Under the pieces are notes generated by a model that was not told where the DNA came from, searched no databases, and saw nothing but the letters and a program-made list of their open reading frames with translations. From contig JACKMZ010000007.1 in NCBI GenBank assembly GCA_024235135.1, forward strand, positions 62,001 through 126,000: DNA of 64,000 bases, given 5' to 3'. Position 1 is the first letter of the stretch. Every line of letters begins with the position of its first letter. This document shows positions 29,130-39,048 of the stretch, piece after piece. This DNA is from Gammaproteobacteria bacterium (GTDB lineage: Bacteria > Pseudomonadota > Gammaproteobacteria > Competibacterales > Competibacteraceae). Both the position numbers and the translations under genes were made by a program.

Positions 29130-32100
29130 CTATTGGCCGGTACTGACCGCCGGCGCCAAATCCTCCTTTCCACTTTGTACCGCGTCCTGCGGGAGTTGTC
29201 GCCGCTGCCAAATCAGATAGACGGCGGGAATCACGAACAGCGACAGCAACGGCGCGGTGACGATACCGCCCACCATCGGCGCCGCGATGCGCTTCATGAC
29301 TTCGGAACCGGTACCGCCGCCCAGCATAATGGGAATCAAGCCCACCATCAGTGTCGCCACGGTCATGGCCTTGGGCCGGATGCGCAGGACCGCGCCTTCC
29401 ATGATGGCCGCCTTGAGATCGGATTCCGTGCGCAAGCGATGGCGCTCACGGCGGGCGGCCAGCGCGTTGTCGAGATACACCAACATCACCACCCCGAACT
29501 CCGCCGCCACCCCGGCCAAGGCGATGAAGCCCACGCCGACCGCCACCGACAGGTTGTAACCCAAGGCCCAGAGCAGCCAGAAGCCGCCGATCAACGCAAA
29601 AGGCAGGCTGGTCATCACGATCAACGCCTCGACGCCGTTGCGAAAGGCGATATACAACAGCACGAAAATGATCACCAGGGTAACCGGCACCACCTGGCTC
29701 AAACGTTCCTGCGCCCGCAGCATGTATTCGTACTGACCGGCCCAGGTGATTGAGTAACCCGGCGGCACGCGCACCTGTTCCCGTACCTGTCGCTGCGCCT
29801 GTTGCACGTAACTGCCCAGATCCACGCCGCGAATGTCCACGAAAGTCCAACCGTTCAGCCGGGCGTTCTCGCTTTTTAGCATCGGCGGACCATCGACGAT
29901 GGCGATGTCGGCCACCTGTTGCAGCGGAATATGCGCGCCGGTCGGGGTAATGATGGGCAGATCGCGCAGTTTCTCCAGATCGTCCCGTAATTCCCTGGGA
30001 AAGCGCAGATTCACCGGATAACGCTCCAGGCCCTCCACGGTTTGGGTGATGTTGACCCCGCCCAAGGCGGCGCGCACGATGTCGTTGATGTCGGCGATAT
30101 TCAAACCGTATCGGGCGGCGTTGACCCGGTTCGGATTGACCTCGATGTAGCGGCCGCCGGCCACCCGTTCGGAATAGGCCGAAACCGTGCCCGGCACGCG
30201 CATCAGCGCCTGCTCGACTTGCTGGCCGATGTCCTCGATGACTTTGATATCGGCGCCGGCGATCTTGATGCCCACCGGCGTCTTGATGCCGGTGGCCAAC
30301 ATGTCGATGCGAGTCTTGATGGGTTGAACCCAGGCATTGGTCAGGCCGGGAAATTTGACCGTGCGGTCCAGTTCTTCGATAAGCCGATCCAGCGTCATGC
30401 CGGAACGCCATTCGCCATGCGGTTTCAACTGAATGGTGGTTTCCAACATGGTCAACGGCGCGGGATCGGTGGCGGAATCGGCCCGGCCGATCTTACCGAA
30501 GACGCTTTTCACTTCAGGAAAGGTGCGAATCAAGCGATCGGTCTGTTGCAGCAGTTCCTGCGCCTTGCCCGCCGATACACCGGGCAGGGTGGTGGGCATG
30601 AACAATAGGTCGCCTTCCTCCAGCGCCGGCATGAACTCCGAGCCGATGCCGTCCGCCAAACCCGCCAACAGGGGGTAGTCAGAAAAGGCATTCCGCCAAT
30701 CCCGAGCCCAGTCCTCGCTCCAGGAGCGCACCGCGCCTTGCCAACGTTGCGCCAGACTGTCCGCTTGCATCTGGCCCGGCAACCCGGCGAGCAGACGCGC
30801 CGGCCATTGCAAGGGCGCCATGAGACCGGCGATACCGCCGATCGGCAAAGCCGTGGAGAACATCAACAACACGGCGCCGAGCACGGTCGCGCGCGGGCTG
30901 GCCAAAACGGCTTGCAACAACGGTCGATAGATTCGGATCAACAGCCGGTTGAGCGGATTTCGGTTTTCGTCGGGAATGCGGCCGCGGATGAAATAACCCA
31001 TCAACACCGGCACCAACGTCACCGCCAAAACCGCCGAGGCGGCCATGGCGTAGGTCTTGGTATAAGCCAGCGGGGCGAACAAGCGGCCTTCCTGCGCTTC
31101 CAGGGTGAACACCGGCAGAAAACTGAGCGTGATGATCAACAGTGAAATGAACAGGGCGGGCCCGACCTCGGCGGCGGCCTGCGCGATGAGTTGCCAATGC
31201 TCGTGGCGGCTCGGAGGGCGATCCGGGTGATGATGCTTCCAGCTTTCCAGATGCTTGTGCGCGTTCTCGATCATGACGATGGCGGCATCCACCATCGCGC
31301 CGATGGCGATCGCGATGCCACCCAGCGACATCAGATTGGCGTTAACGCCCTGATAACGCATGATGACGAAAGCCGCCAGGATACCCAGGGGCAGCGTGAC
31401 GATGGCCACGAACGCCGAGCGCAGATGGAACAGGAATACCGCGCAGACCAAGGCCACGACGATGAACTCCTCGATGAGTTTGACCCGCAGATTATCCACG
31501 GCCCGTTGAATGAGCGCCGAACGGTCGTAGACTTCGACCACTTCCACGCCTGCCGGCAAGCCCGTCTTGAGGGCGGCCAGTTTCTCCTTGACCCGGGCGA
31601 TGGTGGCCATCGCGTTCTCTCCATAACGCATGACGATGATGCCGCCGGTGACTTCGCCCTCGCCGTCCAGTTCGGCGATTCCCCGGCGTATTTGCGGTCC
31701 CAGATCGACATGGGCCACGTCGCGCAACAACAAGGGCGTACCCTGAGTCCCCAACACTCCGATGGGAATCGTCTCGATATCGGCCACGGATTGCAGATAA
31801 CCGCGGCTGCGGATCATGTATTCCGCTTCGCCTTTCTCGACCACCGACCCACCGGCTTCCTGATTGGCGCGGCGGATCGCCTCGTTGACCTGGCGCAGGG
31901 GAATGCCGTAGAAACGCAGCCGGTTGGGGTCCACGACCACCTGATACTGGCGCACCATGCCGCCGACCGTGGCGACTTCGGCCACGCCGGGCACCGTCTG
32001 CAATTCGAATTTCAGAAACCAGTCCTGCAGAGAACGCAGTTGCGCCAGATCATGTTGGCCGCTGCGATCGATCAGAGCGTATTGATAGACCCAGCCGACG

Positions 32101-32504
32101 CCCGAGGCATCCGGTCCCAGGCGGGGTTGCACGCCCTCCGGCAGCAGGGCGGCGGCCTGATTCAGGTATTCCAGCACCCGCGAGCGCGCCCAGTACAAAT
32201 CGGTGCCGTCCTGGAAAATCACGTAGACATAGGAATCGCCGAAAAAGGAAAAGCCACGCACCGCCGTCGCGCCAGGCACGGCCAGCATGGTGGTGGTAAT
32301 CGGATAGGTGACCTGATCCTCCATGACTCGGGGCGACTGGCCGGGATAGCTGGTCTTAATGATGACCTGCACGTCGGACAGATCCGGAATAGCGTCCAAA
32401 GGCGTTTCCTTGACCGCCAGCCAGCCCCAGCCCATGAGCAGCGCCGTCGCCACCAGCACCAGAAAACGGTTTTTGATCGACCCATAAATTACACCGCGTA
32501 ACAT
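29130..32504 (-). CDS. cusA: CusA-type RND heavy-metal efflux pump
   Basis: A 1124-residue proton-driven pump that exports Cu(I)/Ag(I). It has two RND halves with TM1 at the start ([19 protein letters not shown]), the proton-relay segment [26 protein letters not shown] and the CusA signature [19 protein letters not shown] with a metal-binding Met. It is about 75 residues longer than typical CusA; the extra length lies around residues 575-650, in a Trp/Gln-rich segment before [17 protein letters not shown]. It follows cusB by four bases. No outer-membrane CusC is present in the window. Confidence 0.93.
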   Translation of the reverse strand: MLRGVIYGSIKNRFLVLVATALLMGWGWLAVKETPLDAIPDLSDVQVIIKTSYPGQSPRVMEDQVTYPITTTMLAVPGATAVRGFSFFGDSYVYVIFQDGTDLYWARSRVLEYLNQAAALLPEGVQPRLGPDASGVGWVYQYALIDRSGQHDLAQLRSLQDWFLKFELQTVPGVAEVATVGGMVRQYQVVVDPNRLRFYGIPLRQVNEAIRRANQEAGGSVVEKGEAEYMIRSRGYLQSVADIETIPIGVLGTQGTPLLLRDVAHVDLGPQIRRGIAELDGEGEVTGGIIVMRYGENAMATIARVKEKLAALKTGLPAGVEVVEVYDRSALIQRAVDNLRVKLIEEFIVVALVCAVFLFHLRSAFVAIVTLPLGILAAFVIMRYQGVNANLMSLGGIAIAIGAMVDAAIVMIENAHKHLESWKHHHPDRPPSRHEHWQLIAQAAAEVGPALFISLLIITLSFLPVFTLEAQEGRLFAPLAYTKTYAMAASAVLAVTLVPVLMGYFIRGRIPDENRNPLNRLLIRIYRPLLQAVLASPRATVLGAVLLMFSTALPIGGIAGLMAPLQWPARLLAGLPGQMQADSLAQRWQGAVRSWSEDWARDWRNAFSDYPLLAGLADGIGSEFMPALEEGDLLFMPTTLPGVSAGKAQELLQQTDRLIRTFPEVKSVFGKIGRADSATDPAPLTMLETTIQLKPHGEWRSGMTLDRLIEELDRTVKFPGLTNAWVQPIKTRIDMLATGIKTPVGIKIAGADIKVIEDIGQQVEQALMRVPGTVSAYSERVAGGRYIEVNPNRVNAARYGLNIADINDIVRAALGGVNITQTVEGLERYPVNLRFPRELRDDLEKLRDLPIITPTGAHIPLQQVADIAIVDGPPMLKSENARLNGWTFVDIRGVDLGSYVQQAQRQVREQVRVPPGYSITWAGQYEYMLRAQERLSQVVPVTLVIIFVLLYIAFRNGVEALIVMTSLPFALIGGFWLLWALGYNLSVAVGVGFIALAGVAAEFGVVMLVYLDNALAARRERHRLRTESDLKAAIMEGAVLRIRPKAMTVATLMVGLIPIMLGGGTGSEVMKRIAAPMVGGIVTAPLLSLFVIPAVYLIWQRRQLPQDAVQSGKEDLAPAVSTGQ

Positions 32505-32508
32505 GGCT

Positions 32509-33837
32509 TCAGTTCTCCGTGTGCGGCGAAGTCGGGGATGCGGGTTCGGACGGCGATTGCATGCGTTGGAAACTCGCTTGCAGATTGCTTTCCGAATCGA
32601 TCAGGAACTGCCCGGAGACCACTACGCGGTCGCCTTCCTTCAGCCCTTCGAGGATTTCCACCCGACCCTGGGCCTGATTACCCACGACCACGACCTTGGG
32701 CTGGAAATGGCCATCGCCGAGATCCTGAATCACTCGGTCCTGGCTGCCAGTCATGATCAGGGCTTCACGTGGAATCATCAGCGCATTGGGCGTTTCGCGG
32801 CCCTGGATTTGGGCGTGGGCGAACATATTCGGCTTGAGCAGACCCCCCGGATTCTTGAAGCGCAGGCGGATGCGCAGGGTACGGGTCATCGGGTTCAGTT
32901 CCGGATAGATGTAGTCGACTTCCGCCTCCCAAATCCGGCCCGGCAAGGCGGGAATATCGATGCGGGCCGGACTGCCCTGGTGGACCTGATCCGCCTGATG
33001 CTCGAACACATCGACCTGGACCCAGACGGACGATACGTCGCTGATCGTGAACAGCTCCATATCCGGTTTGACGTACATGCCCTCGCGCAGCCCCAGGCGC
33101 GTGATCACCCCTGCCATGGGTGCCAGAACCGGTACGGTTTCCTGAACTTCGCGGGTTTTACCGATGGCCGCGATCACCGAGTCCGGCACCTCCAACAGGC
33201 GCAGACGGCGCCGAGAACCTTCCACCAGGCTTTGCTGGCGGCGGCCGGCTACCGCGATGCCTTCCAGGGCCAGCAGGTATTCTTCCTGAGCGGTGACGAT
33301 CTCCGGGGAGTAGAGATCCATCAACACCTGACCACGCGTGACCTCGTCGCCCTCGGCGCGGACCTGCAGGCGTTCCACCCATCCCGCGGCGCGGGGATGG
33401 ACATGGGCCATGCGGTCTTCGTCATAAGTCACGTAACCCACGCTCTCCAAAGTCTTGGCGAGCGTGCCCCGTTCGACGAGCGCACTGCGCAAACCCATGT
33501 TTTGCTGGGTTTCCGGGCGCACGGTCACGATAGGCGGGGTGGAGTCCCCGGATGTCTTATTCGGTGCTTTATCGGGCGCCTTGATCGGGTTTTCCTGTTT
33601 GACCAAGGTCATGCCGCAAATCGGGCAATTGCCGGGCGCATCGCGCACGATCGTCGGGTGCATGGGACAGACATAAGTCGGATCGGCGTGCTTGCGCGCA
33701 TGCTCGATGACCGAATCATCCTGGGCTTGTTCCAGACTTTCGCTGGGGGTGGCGGCGTTGGACGCCGAGGGTTTGCAAGCGGGCAGCAGCGCCACCATGA
33801 CGGCCAGCAGCGCGCCACCGAGAATTTTCGATGACAT
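32509..33837 (-). CDS. cusB: CusB-type periplasmic adaptor with heavy-metal binding domain
   Basis: A 442-residue membrane-fusion protein. It has a lipoprotein-type signal (LPAC lipobox), then a heavy-metal binding motif [21 protein letters not shown] at about residues 55-75 (two CxxC-like units), and the barrel-sandwich, helical hairpin and barrel domains of RND adaptors. The ATG 33837 is fixed by GGGAGGT upstream. It links CusA to an outer-membrane factor. The gene lies directly upstream of cusA. Confidence 0.92.
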   Translation of the reverse strand: MSSKILGGALLAVMVALLPACKPSASNAATPSESLEQAQDDSVIEHARKHADPTYVCPMHPTIVRDAPGNCPICGMTLVKQENPIKAPDKAPNKTSGDSTPPIVTVRPETQQNMGLRSALVERGTLAKTLESVGYVTYDEDRMAHVHPRAAGWVERLQVRAEGDEVTRGQVLMDLYSPEIVTAQEEYLLALEGIAVAGRRQQSLVEGSRRRLRLLEVPDSVIAAIGKTREVQETVPVLAPMAGVITRLGLREGMYVKPDMELFTISDVSSVWVQVDVFEHQADQVHQGSPARIDIPALPGRIWEAEVDYIYPELNPMTRTLRIRLRFKNPGGLLKPNMFAHAQIQGRETPNALMIPREALIMTGSQDRVIQDLGDGHFQPKVVVVGNQAQGRVEILEGLKEGDRVVVSGQFLIDSESNLQASFQRMQSPSEPASPTSPHTEN

Positions 33838-33911
33838 GGAATACCTCCCAATGAATACGAATTCATGTTGACCGCGACATCGGAATGCCGCGCGGAAATG
33901 ATGCGTCGCGG

Positions 33912-34232
33912 TCAGGCCCGAGGCGGGCGTAGCAATTCGAAATACGGTTGGGAGGGGAGAAACGATGCTATGTCCGGCGTGGCGGGTCGCTGGCGGGAGG
34001 GAATGGCGGACAAAGCGTGCGTATTCAGCGGCGGTTCGCCACGATGGTCGACGCAGTTCAGACAATGTTTACATGGCTGGGGGCAGATCATACCCGACTG
34101 GCGCCCACCGCCGCAGTCGTGCGGCGGCGATGCTTGAACGATGGCGCCGGCATCCGCCACACAGCCGGCAAAGCCATATAACGGCATCAGCACGCAGCTC
34201 AGGACCAGCCAACACACGCCGATGAATTTCAT
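33912..34232 (-). CDS. Small Cys-rich exported protein upstream of cusBA
   Basis: A 106-residue protein with signal peptide (MKFIGVCWLVLSCVLMPLYGFA). The mature part is rich in Cys and His: HDCGGG, MICPQPCKHCLNC and CVDHRG, a plausible metal-binding set. It sits just upstream of cusB in the same direction, so a role in periplasmic copper or silver binding is inferred. The C-terminus is Pro/Arg-rich and unremarkable. No family recognised. Confidence 0.65.
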   Translation of the reverse strand: MKFIGVCWLVLSCVLMPLYGFAGCVADAGAIVQASPPHDCGGGRQSGMICPQPCKHCLNCVDHRGEPPLNTHALSAIPSRQRPATPDIASFLPSQPYFELLRPPRA

Positions 34233-34353
34233 AAGGCAAGCGAAACGGGCGCCAAGGAAAGGCTCACAGTGAAAAGGGATCATATAGGGTTCGCCCCGCC
34301 CTGCGGGGGTAAAGAACAGTTTTTACTTCGCCAACGCATTACCTTACCGGAGT

Positions 34354-34856
34354 TTACCAGGGATAGAGCAGGGGAATGATGAAAACAGCAACTACCATGA
34401 CCAGCAACAATAATGGTAAGCCGACGCGAACAAAGTCGATGAAGCGGTACTGGCCCGGACCGAGCACCAGGGTATTGACCGGCGAGGCCACCGGGGTGAC
34501 GAATGCGGCGGAGGCGGCGATGGCGACCGTCATCGCGAAGGGATAGGGCGAAACCCCCAATTGCTGCGCGGTGGCAATGGCCACCGGCGCGATCAGCACG
34601 GTCGTCGCCGTGTTTGACATGACCATGCTCAGACCCGCGGTCAGCAGAAACAGGCTGGCTAGCATGGTATGCGGTCCCAGATGCCCAAGCCCGGACACCA
34701 ACAGCTTGACCAGCAGTTGAATTCCGCCCGTTCGCTGTAAGGCATCAGCCAGGGGTAACATGCCGGCAATGACAATCAGACTATGCCACCGGATCGCCCG
34801 GTAAACGCTATCGCCGTCAAGACAGCGAAACAGACCGCGAGTGTGTCAACGGCCAT
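34354..34856 (-). pseudogene. Remnant of an SLC13/DASS-type anion transporter
   Basis: The frame 34354-34761 encodes the last 135 residues of an SLC13-like permease: LSMVMSNTATTVLIAPVA and AFVTPVASPVNTLVLGPG are the second SNT-like and helical-hairpin motifs, and it ends with a membrane segment. Upstream, from ATG 34856, a different frame encodes MAVDTLAVCFAVLTAIAFTG, which looks like the preceding membrane helix; the two frames do not join, so a frameshift lies near 34800. The N-terminal 400 or so residues are missing. The real gene is therefore decayed. Confidence 0.75.
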
Positions 34857-34927
34857 AATTAGCTTCTTTAGGCCGGCGTTGGGCGCCAAGGAAAGGCCCA
34901 GGCCAGCGTTCCGATGACAGGCCGCGC

Positions 34928-35173
34928 TCAACTACCGGACGGGTTGGCGCGCACGCTGGAAACGACTCGGCTGTCTTGGGTCGTCATGATGGCGGGCGCG
35001 ACCAACGGTTGCCAACCCATGGTGACCAACATACGGGCGCGGGCATGATAAGCGACAAGATTCTCGGTGCTGGCCTGCCGGGCGCAGCGAGCTTGATCGG
35101 TGAGAGGCACACCGGCGCTGGCGCCGCACGCAACGAGCAGGGTCAACAAGCTGGAAAGCATGAACGGTTTCAT
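34928..35173 (-). CDS. Small putative lipoprotein, function unknown
   Basis: An 81-residue protein with MKPFMLSSLLTLLVACGAS, a possible lipobox (LVAC). The mature part has one further Cys and no recognised motif. The ribosome binding site is weak. It lies between a decayed transporter and a long non-coding region, so it may be a real small lipoprotein or a remnant. Confidence 0.5.
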   Translation of the reverse strand: MKPFMLSSLLTLLVACGASAGVPLTDQARCARQASTENLVAYHARARMLVTMGWQPLVAPAIMTTQDSRVVSSVRANPSGS

Positions 35174-35586
35174 AAAGGACGACTCTCAGGTTGCTAGGCT
35201 CGTACTCATTTATAAGCTGTAGTAACTTAACTGCGACTGAATAGAGATATTTCAGCATGGCGCATGCCATGTTTTCCATGCTATTGAAAATATTTGTTTT
35301 CTACCGACATACTGGCTGTCTTCCGGCGGGACGACTGAACGAAGGCCAGCGCCCGCCGGCATCGCCGCTCCGGAATCCACGGGCTTTCCAGCGCCCGCGA
35401 CAACCGGTGCGAGAGCTCGCTGGCCGTGTCGCGAGCCGGACACTCCGTGTCGATTCGCCGGGTTTCTCACAAAAACTCTTTAGGGCTGCTGAACCATTTC
35501 ATTATAGTCACACTCTTTAGGCCAAGTGAAGATAAGCGCGCCGTTTTATCGGTGGAATTATTTGAGAATAAAATCCGGAAAAACTA
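35174..35586. other. Gene-free stretch
   Basis: About 410 bases with no supported gene on either strand. AT content rises towards the promoter at 35587. No repeat or terminator seen in this part. Confidence 0.5.
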
Positions 35587-35615
35587 TTGACTTTTGCAAA
35601 ATGCATTTTTATATT
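35587..35615 (+). promoter_or_regulatory. Strong sigma-70-like promoter
   Basis: TTGACT (35587-35592), 17 bases, then TATATT (35610-35615). Both boxes match consensus at five of six positions with ideal spacing; transcription should start near 35622. Confidence 0.7.
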
Positions 35616-35621
35616 TAGCCA

Positions 35622-35829
35622 CATTCGTGAAACCTATTAGAGTCAATCCCGTTTAATGAAACCGATAGACCATCACTTATCCGCACCCAGGCCGTCAGCC
35701 GACCTCATTCGAGGTTGTCGGACGAGTTATTTCCTGGTCGAAGGAAATGGAGGTGGGCCTCCACAATAGCGATTTATGCTGGCTGTTGTGGCAAGACCCG
35801 CCCCTGATCCACCCAGCGGCGGGTTTTTT
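35622..35829 (+). ncRNA. Candidate structured small RNA or leader RNA
   Basis: The segment runs from the predicted start of the strong promoter to an intrinsic terminator, about 208 nt, with no convincing coding frame. Hairpins visible: CCGACCTC..GAGG-TTG-TCGG at 35699-35721, GGAGG/CCTCC at 35749-35762, CACAATAGC/GCTGTTGTG at 35762-35790, then the terminator. It does not match 6S, tmRNA, SRP RNA or RNase P RNA by eye. It could be a free sRNA or an attenuator leader of the 66-residue gene 44 bases downstream. Confidence 0.6.
35797..35829 (+). terminator. Intrinsic terminator of the candidate small RNA
   Basis: CCCGCC (35797-35802) pairs with GGCGGG (35818-35823), followed by six T (35824-35829). 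Confidence 0.85.
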
Positions 35830-35872
35830 GTTGGCTAAAATTTGTCTTATAGACAATGAGTTGGAGAACATC

Positions 35873-36073
35873 ATGATTCACGTAAGGTTCGACGGACGTT
35901 CCTATGACTTAACCGCGAACGCCCTGGGAATCGATACCCGGATGACGGATCATGAAATAAAGGAACAGTTGGCGCGGCATTTTGATGTCGCACCCAATCG
36001 CTTCGATTGTTATGTGATCGATCGCGGTTCGAATGGTCATTTGATTATTCGTCCGGAAGCGGTCTACGGTTGA
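35873..36073 (+). CDS. Small cytoplasmic protein, function unknown
   Basis: A 66-residue protein, MIHVRFDGRSYDLTAN at the start, with a preceding GGAG eight bases before ATG. Pattern: a beta-strand pair, a helix (HEIKEQLARHFDV) and two more strands (FDCYVIDRG, HLIIRPEAVYG). The fold could be a small ubiquitin-like or multi-ubiquitin-type domain, but I see no diagnostic residues. It lies between the terminator-ended RNA and the Ro60-like gene. An earlier in-frame ATG at 35747 would read through the terminator hairpin and is rejected. Confidence 0.7.
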   Translation: MIHVRFDGRSYDLTANALGIDTRMTDHEIKEQLARHFDVAPNRFDCYVIDRGSNGHLIIRPEAVYG

Positions 36074-37796
<1,723 letters not shown>

Positions 37797-37804
37797 CTCG
37801 TTGC

Positions 37805-37826
37805 GAGAGGGCCGGGATGCCCTCTC
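37805..37826 (+). terminator. Hairpin after the Ro60-like gene
   Basis: GAGAGGGC (37805-37812) pairs perfectly with GCCCTCTC (37819-37826) around CGGGAT, followed only by ACTTTAA. It may end the mRNA partially or mark a processing site before the tRNA-like RNAs. Confidence 0.5.
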
Positions 37827-37860
37827 ACTTTAAGCGGTTAAGGACGACACGGTTTAAATT

Positions 37861-38000
37861 CCCGTGCCCCCACGGGCAAGGCTTACATACGTTGGACTGA
37901 CAATCCAGTGGTCGAGGGTTCGAATCCCTCCCGGTCCCATGGGCCGGTAGCTCAGTGGCCAGAGCACTTGGCGTGCTTTTGCCTTGCCGACTTGCACGGG
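37861..38000 (+). ncRNA. Y-RNA-like RNA A with a circularly permuted tRNA core
   Basis: Outer stem CCCGTGC (37861-37867) with GCACGGG (37994-38000). Inner stem GGCAAGGC (37875-37882) with GCCTTGCC (37981-37988), perfect. The 3' side of the loop between them is GACTT. Inside, after TTACATAC: anticodon-like arm TTGGA-CTGACAA-TCCAG (37892-37908, loop reads GAC), T arm GAGGG-TTCGAAT-CCCTC (37914-37930), acceptor strand CCGGTCC (37931-37937), CAT, acceptor strand GGGCCGG (37941-37947), TA, D arm GCTC-AGTGGCCA-GAGC (37950-37965). The 3' half thus precedes the 5' half and the acceptor is closed by three bases. A tRNA that cannot be charged; a mimic is inferred. An alternative hairpin CCCGTG/CACGGG (37861-37876) competes with both closing stems. 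Confidence 0.85.
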
Positions 38001-38011
38001 AACCTTTTCAA

Positions 38012-38136
38012 GCTTCGCGCCCCAACTGGAAAAGCTTACATGCTAGCTCATTGGGTAGAGCAATGGTTTTTAGGAACCATCGGTAGCGGGTTCGAATCCC
38101 GTGCAATTTTCGATGCTTTCCCGACTTGCGCGAAGC
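38012..38136 (+). ncRNA. Y-RNA-like RNA B with tRNA core in normal order
   Basis: Outer stem GCTTCGCGC (38012-38020) with GCGCGAAGC (38128-38136), nine perfect pairs. Inner stem GGAAAAGC (38028-38035) with GCTTTCC (38115-38121), one bulged A. The loop between has CCCAACT on the 5' side and CGACTT on the 3' side. After TTACAT: TGC (38041-38043) pairs with GCA (38103-38105) in place of an acceptor stem; D arm GCTC-ATTGGGTA-GAGC (38046-38061); anticodon-like arm ATGGT/ACCAT (38063-38080); T arm GCGGG-TTCGAAT-CCCGT (38086-38102). No seven-base acceptor and no CCA. Same scaffold as RNA A, different core topology. Confidence 0.83.
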
Positions 38137-38202
38137 GCCTTATCGACCCCGAGCCCGATCATCCGGGCCTACAGACTGAGTACGAAATGACCGGCGCCCG
38201 AA

Positions 38203-38721
38203 TCAGGCATCCTTACCGCCATCAGGGTTGGAGGGCGCCTCCTTGCGCCGCCAGACGGACCAGGTCAGGCGTTTGTATTCCAGCGTTCTCTCGGCCTCCG
38301 TCCAATGGGACCCTTCTTCGCTGACGATCAGCACGGGCACGTCATTTTGATAAAAACGATCATCCTCGCGCCTTAGCAGATCGCCTCCGGCTTTACCGGC
38401 CTGCGCCCTCAACTCACTAAGAAAGCTTGCGTGAAAGGGGTCGGTCGAGGGCAAACCGTCGGCATTGGCGCGGAAATCCCAAAACGGCTTGTTCTGTTTG
38501 ACATTCCACAGTCGGGTAATGTAGCCGATGAGTTCGTAGCCCTGGGCTTCCAACTCGTTCGCGGTCAAGTCGGTCACATCGGCGGGTTTTTCTCGGCTGG
38601 CAGCGCCTTTGTTCAATGGAAAATAATTGCCTTGTACGATGCTGCAACCCGTGCCGGCCAGCAGCCACATCGCTCCCACAAGAGCGCAGACGGCGCGTTT
38701 GCCGATGGTGAGCGTGATCAT
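38203..38721 (-). CDS. Lipoprotein of unknown function
   Basis: A 172-residue lipoprotein: signal KRAVCALVGAMWLLAGTGC with a lipobox ending in Cys at about 27. The mature part has a well-ordered look (GYELIGYITRLWNVKQNKPFWDF) but no motif I know. The ATG 38721 follows GAGGAG and is preferred over the TTG at 38736. It is transcribed towards the tRNA-like RNAs. Confidence 0.7.
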   Translation of the reverse strand: MITLTIGKRAVCALVGAMWLLAGTGCSIVQGNYFPLNKGAASREKPADVTDLTANELEAQGYELIGYITRLWNVKQNKPFWDFRANADGLPSTDPFHASFLSELRAQAGKAGGDLLRREDDRFYQNDVPVLIVSEEGSHWTEAERTLEYKRLTWSVWRRKEAPSNPDGGKDA

Positions 38722-38907
38722 CCAACATCTCCTCAAGATTTAGCTAACGAACTTCGACCCGCCGCCAAGGGCTCGGGTCGATAGGCATTTTACAGGCGGG
38801 TTCCAGGGTAGCACCAGCGCAAGCCAGGGTGCTAGAATGCCCCGGCAAATCATCATTCTACGATACCGCGCAAGTCGTGCGTCCTTCGCCGCGCGATTCT
38901 TCTGCAT

Positions 38908-38984
38908 GCCCCGGTAGCTCAGGTGGATAGAGCGTCCCCCTCCTAAGGGGAAGGTCACACGTTCGAGTCGTGTTCGGGGCGCCA
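38908..38984 (+). tRNA. tRNA-Arg (anticodon CCT)
   Basis: A complete 77-nt tRNA: acceptor GCCCCGG pairs with the 3' strand TCGGGGC, D arm GCTC..GAGC, anticodon stem TCCCC/GGGGA with loop CTCCTAA (anticodon CCT), T arm CACAC-GTTCGAG-type loop and an encoded 3' CCA. Nothing is degenerate, in contrast to RNAs A and B one kilobase upstream. Confidence 0.96.
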
Positions 38985-39048
38985 TTCCTCAATGGTTCTT
39001 CATCGACACTTCGGTACGCGAATATCGCCCAGTCGTCGGAATGGCCCG

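Noticed and set aside
35257..35520. 87-residue plus-strand open frame
   Set aside because: No ribosome binding site, no domain, and composition unlike the real genes.
37892..38102. Two ordinary tRNA genes (Val-like and Leu-like)
   Set aside because: The first has its halves in reverse order and the second lacks an acceptor stem; neither can make a normal tRNA.
37908..38324. Possible coding frame over the tRNA-like RNAs
   Set aside because: Its peptide is the translation of T-arm and D-arm sequence, and the RNA structures explain the region better.
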